NCBI RefSeq assembly: GCF_001956215.1
Contig: NZ_MRTQ01000008.1
Span: 62,001-126,000 of the forward strand
Direction: 5' to 3'
From: Paenibacillus sp. FSL R5-0490
GTDB lineage: Bacteria > Bacillota > Bacilli > Bacillales > Cytobacillaceae
Length of the DNA: 64,000 bases
In this document: positions 59,821 to 64,000 of the stretch, one piece after another
Numbering within the stretch: the first letter of the stretch is position 1
Layout: each line of letters opens with the position of its first letter
Made by a program: the position numbers and the translations under genes
Notes under the pieces: model-generated
The model's input: the letters and a program-made list of their open reading frames with translations, nothing else
Databases searched by the model: none
What the model was told of the DNA's origin: nothing

Positions 59821-61446
59821 TTATTTCCGTTTTTCCGGCATATATTTCAGCCACTTTCCCAGTCTCCAGCTGTTCACTCCATACACTAAAAGGGCAATGC
59901 CTGCTATGCCTGCGGATAACTGCAGGATCAGCATTTCATCAGCATAAACGCCAAAGCCTGACCCGGTTAAACCTAGCATGAATAACTGAAAAAACTGCTT
60001 TTTCCGATTTTCATAGATCGTAAATTGAAACTCTCTTCTTTGTCCGGCCTCTTTCATTTTTTCCAATTTACGCGGTGTTTCCAGGAACACCGCTGCTGAA
60101 TGAAAAATTTTAAAGAACGGCTGGGATTGGATAATGTTCCAAATAAAGGACCATTTATTCCCCTGTGAGCTTAACCATTCTGTAAAAACAGGTTTACCAA
60201 GCTCAAGAAGATCATCTTCCGGTGCCAGATGGCGAACAATCCCTTCGATTGTCATAAAGGACCTGCCCAGAAAAACAAAGCGTGTTGGCACCTGAATTGG
60301 AAGAGCAGCAATCAGATCGTTTAGTTCAAGCTTAAGAGCCACTAAATCCATGTCCTTTACCTGAGAGAGGTCAAATGCCATCCATTCTGACAGCAGCTTC
60401 TCCATTGTTACTGCATTAGCTTCCGGCAGCAAAAATCCCAGCTGTGACAGACATTCGACTGCTTTACTGTAGTTTTTAGCGAGAATGGATTCAATTAAAT
60501 TCTGAAAAGAAACTGCATCTTTTTTTGAAATTTCACCGGCCATGCCGAAATCGAGAAGAATGATCCTCCCTTCTCTCGTAAACTGCACATTTCCCGGATG
60601 AGGATCTGCATGAAACATCCCAGGTTCCAGCCATTGCGGCAGGAAGAGCTTCATCAATTGGCGGGCCAATTCCTGACGGGACATCTCTAGTTTTTCAACC
60701 GCTTCTGAATCATTGAGCCTTTTTCCCTCCACCCATTCCATTACAAGCACTTTCGAGGTGCAAAGCTCCTGATGCACATCAGGAATTTTCACCATCTCAC
60801 TGTCTTTAAAGCGCTTCTTAAAATAAAGCAGTGTATCCTTTTCCTTTGTAAAGTCAAGCTCCCGCTCAATAACCTGCTTAAGTTCCTGAAAAAGGACTTT
60901 TAAATTAATGAATCCCTTTGGAATAGGGACAAACCGATCTGCGAACCAGACAAGAATACTAAGGGTCCGGAAGTCGGTATGTACGATAGATTGAATATCT
61001 GGACGCTGCACTTTAATGGCAACAATTGAGCCGTCCTGCAGAGCGCCTTTATATACCTCTCCAATCGAAGCGGATGCTATGGCTTCTTTTTCAATCGCTA
61101 CCACCTTTTTAGAGAGCTCGCTTCCCCACTCTTCATTTAAAATTACTTGGATTTCACTCCATTCGGACGGAGGCACCTTATCGGTCAGGTCTTGAAGTTC
61201 CTGGATGAAAGATTTTGGAAGCAAATCAGAACGAATGCTGATAAACTGACCAATCTTTATCAGCAGCCCTTCTAATTCAAAAAGTGTTGTCCGGAATCTT
61301 TTCCCGATGGCAGACCATAATTTTTCCCACTCAGCTTCTGATTTGCGGGTCCATTTATACCAGTAAATCTGTATTATAATGAGAAGTGCCAAAGAAAACA
61401 CTTTATACATGCGGAGCCATTTACTTCTCGCCTTCATTTCCATCAT
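59821..61446 (-). CDS. ABC1/UbiB-family atypical kinase
   Basis: A 541-aa protein of the AarF/ABC1/UbiB family: KxGQ-like IKIGQFISIRSDLLP, A-rich loop AIASASIGEVYKGAL in place of the P-loop, VAIKVQRP (Lys), MFHADPHPGNVQF (catalytic loop) and ILLDFGMAG. Hydrophobic helices at the C-terminus (about 490-530) anchor it. Relatives support quinone synthesis; Bacillus makes menaquinone, so the role here is unclear. Confidence 0.9.
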   Translation of the reverse strand: MMEMKARSKWLRMYKVFSLALLIIIQIYWYKWTRKSEAEWEKLWSAIGKRFRTTLFELEGLLIKIGQFISIRSDLLPKSFIQELQDLTDKVPPSEWSEIQVILNEEWGSELSKKVVAIEKEAIASASIGEVYKGALQDGSIVAIKVQRPDIQSIVHTDFRTLSILVWFADRFVPIPKGFINLKVLFQELKQVIERELDFTKEKDTLLYFKKRFKDSEMVKIPDVHQELCTSKVLVMEWVEGKRLNDSEAVEKLEMSRQELARQLMKLFLPQWLEPGMFHADPHPGNVQFTREGRIILLDFGMAGEISKKDAVSFQNLIESILAKNYSKAVECLSQLGFLLPEANAVTMEKLLSEWMAFDLSQVKDMDLVALKLELNDLIAALPIQVPTRFVFLGRSFMTIEGIVRHLAPEDDLLELGKPVFTEWLSSQGNKWSFIWNIIQSQPFFKIFHSAAVFLETPRKLEKMKEAGQRREFQFTIYENRKKQFFQLFMLGLTGSGFGVYADEMLILQLSAGIAGIALLVYGVNSWRLGKWLKYMPEKRK

Positions 61447-61541
61447 CTTCTTCCTATGTAAGATGTACTGTATTATTCTGTAATACTGGCTAAATACCCT
61501 TTTCTTTTATACGGCAGCATGTTTAAAAAGTTTCATAACGT

Positions 61542-61582
61542 AAAAAAAACAGCCCGTCCTTACACAAAGGACAAGCTGTTTG
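61542..61582 (-). terminator. Terminator of the esterase gene
   Basis: AAACAGC-GTCCTT and AAGGAC-GCTGTTT arms with T8 on the minus strand. Confidence 0.82.
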
Positions 61583-62324
61583 CCTGAGTCTCCAGGATAT
61601 ACTGATGAGTTATGTTAACAATCTCTTCTTTATCATGGTCCATGGATGCCACATGATAGGAGTTATAGAGCGATATAGCTTTCTTCTTCGCGGAGCCGAT
61701 CTTCTCCAGAATAAAATCAGTACACTCTGCAGGCACCACATGATCTTCTACCGACTTAAAACCTAATACAGGTGTTTTAATGTCAGGCAATAAGTCAGGT
61801 GTTCTTTCCATGACCTTCTGCAATTCGAAGATAGATGGGACCGGTACTTTACCGTACGTAATCTCCTCTACATCCTCTTTTTTAATATCAGGTGCGCCTT
61901 CATCTATATACCTGGGGTTTGTTTTCCCTTTTAGATTTTCATAACATGGAACCCGAAGAGCGGCATTTATTAACACAATACCTGCAATTTCCGGATATTT
62001 ATTAGCCAGCCAAAGTGTCAAGGCCCCACCCATCGATTGACCTGCAGCATAGACAAATGTGCATCTGTCTTTTAGAAATTGATAACCCTTTTCTGCTTCA
62101 GCAAACCAATCCTCATGAGAGGTATTTTCCATATCTTTATAATGTGTGCCATGACCTTTAAGCCTTGGAGCAAAGACGGTATAGCCAAGCTTGGCAAATG
62201 ACTCACCCAAAAACCGGACACTCTGGGGAGTACCAAGAAAACCATGTGTGATCAGGATCCCGATCTCATTGCCTTCATAGTAGAATGATTCTGCACCGTC
62301 CAAAACAGGATAACGTTCATTCAT
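61560..62324 (-). CDS. Alpha/beta hydrolase (carboxylesterase, Est30-like)
   Basis: A 254-aa esterase: oxyanion region ITHGFLGTPQSV, nucleophile elbow AAGQSMGGALT (Ser), acid in KSVEDHVVP (Asp) and base in NSYHVASMDHD (His). The layout matches the Geobacillus Est30/B. subtilis YvaK carboxylesterases, though the N-terminal extension is longer. GGGAGG precedes ATG 62324. Substrate: short or medium acyl esters by family. Confidence 0.9.
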   Translation of the reverse strand: MNERYPVLDGAESFYYEGNEIGILITHGFLGTPQSVRFLGESFAKLGYTVFAPRLKGHGTHYKDMENTSHEDWFAEAEKGYQFLKDRCTFVYAAGQSMGGALTLWLANKYPEIAGIVLINAALRVPCYENLKGKTNPRYIDEGAPDIKKEDVEEITYGKVPVPSIFELQKVMERTPDLLPDIKTPVLGFKSVEDHVVPAECTDFILEKIGSAKKKAISLYNSYHVASMDHDKEEIVNITHQYILETQANSLSFV

Positions 62325-62432
62325 AATCTATTCCTCCCTCAGAATTAATTATTCACATTATATAACCAACTATTCCGACCTGTCAACTTGTATTTAAAAA
62401 ATGAAATGACCGTCCCGAAATGAAAGGAACGG

Positions 62433-62990
62433 CTAAACTAAAAGTATAACCACAAATACAAGAAGACAGAAACTTAATCCAATAATAATAGCCCTCGCAT
62501 TAGAGTTCCATGTGTAATCTGTGAAGTCTGCAGGTGATTGAGCACCATCCACCTTTCTGCTGTGAATGACCATGCTGATATTGGTCATGGCCAGAATCGC
62601 GATAGTCAGAAAAAATAAAAACATCGGTTCAATGGTTAGAAGAATATTGGATCTAAAATGAAGATAAGCATTTAAAAAACATATACCGCTCACCAGCAGA
62701 CTCGAGATACTCCCCACAGTCCGCTGCTTTCTCCATTCACTGCTCATCTTTTCTCTTTCGTATTTGGCTATTTGATCTAAAGCGGGGATAATGGAGGATG
62801 CAGAATCTCGCCTGATAAATCCGGCAAGAGACTGAACGAACAGTAGAACTCCAAGAAACAAAAACATGTGAAACATCGTTATTTCCATGAATGTTATCAC
62901 AGCGAAAGATATGCCTAACGCTGCAATGATTGCGCCATTCATCCATAAGATTTGTCTGACCCTTAACTTACCAATTTCCGAAGAGCCCAC
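62433..62990 (-). CDS. Four-TM membrane protein, unknown
   Basis: A 185-aa protein with membrane segments at about residues 15-33, 37-55, 92-110 and 118-136 plus a last one at 165-184. A positively charged cytoplasmic loop (DQIAKYEREKMSSEWRKQRT) separates the second and third. GTG start with AAAGGAGG. Directly downstream (2 nt) of the 62993-63304 gene, so the two likely act together. Family not recognised. Confidence 0.7.
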   Translation of the reverse strand: MGSSEIGKLRVRQILWMNGAIIAALGISFAVITFMEITMFHMFLFLGVLLFVQSLAGFIRRDSASSIIPALDQIAKYEREKMSSEWRKQRTVGSISSLLVSGICFLNAYLHFRSNILLTIEPMFLFFLTIAILAMTNISMVIHSRKVDGAQSPADFTDYTWNSNARAIIIGLSFCLLVFVVILLV

Positions 62991-62992
62991 TC

Positions 62993-63304
62993 TTATCCCT
63001 CCTTTTTTCTAATAAAAAAGCTAACCGGGCTGGCAAGACTTAAGAAAGCGATTCCCAGGAAAAGCAAAGTGGCAGTTCCGTCCCCGCCCAGACCAAGCTC
63101 ATCAGCGATAATGGCGTCAAAAAATAAAACCTGGCCAGAGATGATAATTAAAATAAGTGATATAAACACAACCACTATCCCGCTAATGGCTTTTGAAGTT
63201 AAAGCAAAAATGAGCAATATAACGGCTGCCAGTAAAGAGCTATAAAAGACTGGCTGTAATAATGTAAATGTCCCCTCTGTTACAAATGATTCGTAAGTGT
63301 ACAT
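62993..63304 (-). CDS. Three-TM small membrane protein, unknown
   Basis: A 103-aa protein with three hydrophobic segments (about 15-38, 41-61, 78-96) and an acidic loop (FFDAIIADELGLGGD). TAGGAGG precedes ATG 63304. First gene of a two-gene membrane-protein operon. Function unknown. Confidence 0.7.
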   Translation of the reverse strand: MYTYESFVTEGTFTLLQPVFYSSLLAAVILLIFALTSKAISGIVVVFISLILIIISGQVLFFDAIIADELGLGGDGTATLLFLGIAFLSLASPVSFFIRKKEG

Positions 63305-63423
63305 ATTTCCTCCTAAAAAAAACCTTTTATACTGTTATTTTACATTTTTATAATATGAAACTCCATTTTTATTGAACATAACCCTATAAGAATATATTTG
63401 CGGCACCATCTTAATAATAGACA

Positions 63424-63453
63424 TTGACTTATTTATGTGAGTATTTGTATAAA
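63424..63453 (+). promoter_or_regulatory. Promoter of the last small membrane-protein gene
   Basis: TTGACT (63424-63429), 18 bp, TATAAA (63448-63453). Confidence 0.55.
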
Positions 63454-63490
63454 GATATTATGATTCTTAATTAGAAACGGGGAGATTAAA

Positions 63491-63820
63491 ATTCAAGCGC
63501 GATCCTACTTTAAGTTTAGTGTGACAGCTGCTTTGATGCTGCTGGGCTACGGAATTTATTATATTGTATCAGTTGTTTTGTTCTTCTTTGCGATAGGTGC
63601 ACTTCTGCTTCCTATTGGGGTATTCGGCTTTCCAATCTTAATTTATATAGTTTGGAAAAGGATATTGAAACATGCAGAAAATAAGACTTTAAAGATAGTA
63701 TTCTTGCTTGGCGCCTATATGGTTTTTATTTTTATTACATATATATTAGATAGTATCAGCTGGAATGAAGGCGGCAATTTGGCCATGTATCTTTCCTGGC
63801 TTGGCATTGAGGTAAAATGA
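63491..63820 (+). CDS. Small membrane protein, possible ATT start (109 aa)
   Basis: Two or three hydrophobic segments (LMLLGYGIYYIVSVVLFFFA, GALLLPIGVFGFPILIYIV, FLLGAYMVFIFITYIL). The first ordinary start is GTG 63521, which has no ribosome site. GGGGAG (63479-63484) points to an in-frame ATT at 63491 (IQARSYFKFSV...). No family recognised. A terminator follows at 63843-63870. Confidence 0.6.
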   Translation: MQARSYFKFSVTAALMLLGYGIYYIVSVVLFFFAIGALLLPIGVFGFPILIYIVWKRILKHAENKTLKIVFLLGAYMVFIFITYILDSISWNEGGNLAMYLSWLGIEVK

Positions 63821-63842
63821 AATCACTGTTTCTTGTAAAGCT

Positions 63843-63870
63843 GCCCCCGTTTCCTTTTCGGGGGTTTTTT
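63843..63870 (+). terminator. Terminator
   Basis: CCCCCG and CGGGGG around nine nt, followed by TTTTTTT. Nothing further is seen to 64000. Confidence 0.82.
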
Positions 63871-64000
63871 TCCCCTGATTTCTTAATCTGGCTGGAATAA
63901 GCCTAATACACTTTTGCTGGCAAGCAAGGCCTTTACATTCTTAATTTTATTGTAAACTATATTTTCTATCACGTTGACAAACTTCTATGTTAACCATAAA

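Noticed and set aside
1-64000. tRNA, rRNA, replication origin or prophage
   Set aside because: Read through for tRNA-like CCA ends and rRNA blocks, DnaA-box clusters and phage structural genes; none convincing.

Overview
The window is a piece of chromosome from a low-GC, endospore-forming Gram-positive bacterium of the Bacillaceae (gene content is most like Cytobacillus, Mesobacillus or Bacillus sensu lato; the genus is an inference). Support comes from strong AAGGAGG-type ribosome binding sites with many TTG and GTG starts, Spo0E-family proteins, CotF-type spore coat proteins, a BceRS-AB module, a proline T-box, RNase J and YabR. No rRNA, tRNA, phage or CRISPR locus was seen.

Layout. 1-8333 (minus): an acyl-CoA/beta-oxidation operon (two acyl-CoA dehydrogenases, acyl-CoA ligase, SDR, 3-hydroxyacyl-CoA dehydrogenase, thioesterase, APH-like phosphotransferase) with its own TetR regulator and two nearly identical operators. 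8677-12933: secreted M14 peptidase, MFS permease, an MhqO-like ring-cleavage dioxygenase under an MhqR-type box, and a 46-aa zinc ribbon. 12998-18592: a structured RNA, a four-gene formate dehydrogenase operon (FdhF, DUF1641, HMA-like protein, zinc ribbon) and an OFA transporter. 18715-20617: an alarmone synthetase / DUF5392 / TetR operon whose promoter sits among three palindromes. 20860-22981: MarR-MFS pair and a membrane protein. 23114-27597: Bce-type two-component system and ABC transporter for peptide-antibiotic defence. 27657-36318: helically phased TTTGCA repeats, a Spo0E-like protein, then a chitin-sugar locus (SIS protein, nagB, nagE, and a chbBCAFG-like operon with divergent GntR). 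36382-38345: a 52-bp tandem repeat array split by a complete IS256-family element. 38388-45173: assorted enzymes, a second copy of the structured RNA, a spore-coat/adhB/CBO0543 cluster and a LysM-SPOR protein. 45325-49423: a second molybdopterin oxidoreductase with a second OFA transporter. 49782-54477: glpQ, a second Spo0E-like protein behind Spo0A-box-like sequences, a candidate selenoprotein, a holin-like type I toxin, a membrane protein and a PAS histidine kinase. 54604-57272: proBA under a T-box. 57427-63820: RNase J, YabR-like, ABC1 kinase, esterase and small membrane proteins.

The most striking observation is at 51207-51701: a thioredoxin-like lipoprotein whose predicted CxxC motif is written UGA-Gly-Leu-Cys, with a hairpin carrying a GGUC apical loop 14 nt after the UGA, as in bacterial SECIS elements. 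No selenocysteine machinery lies in the window, so a nonsense mutation cannot be excluded. Other points of interest are the triple-operator alarmone operon, the paired unassigned structured RNAs, the phased repeats, and the IS insertion that preserves the exact repeat register.
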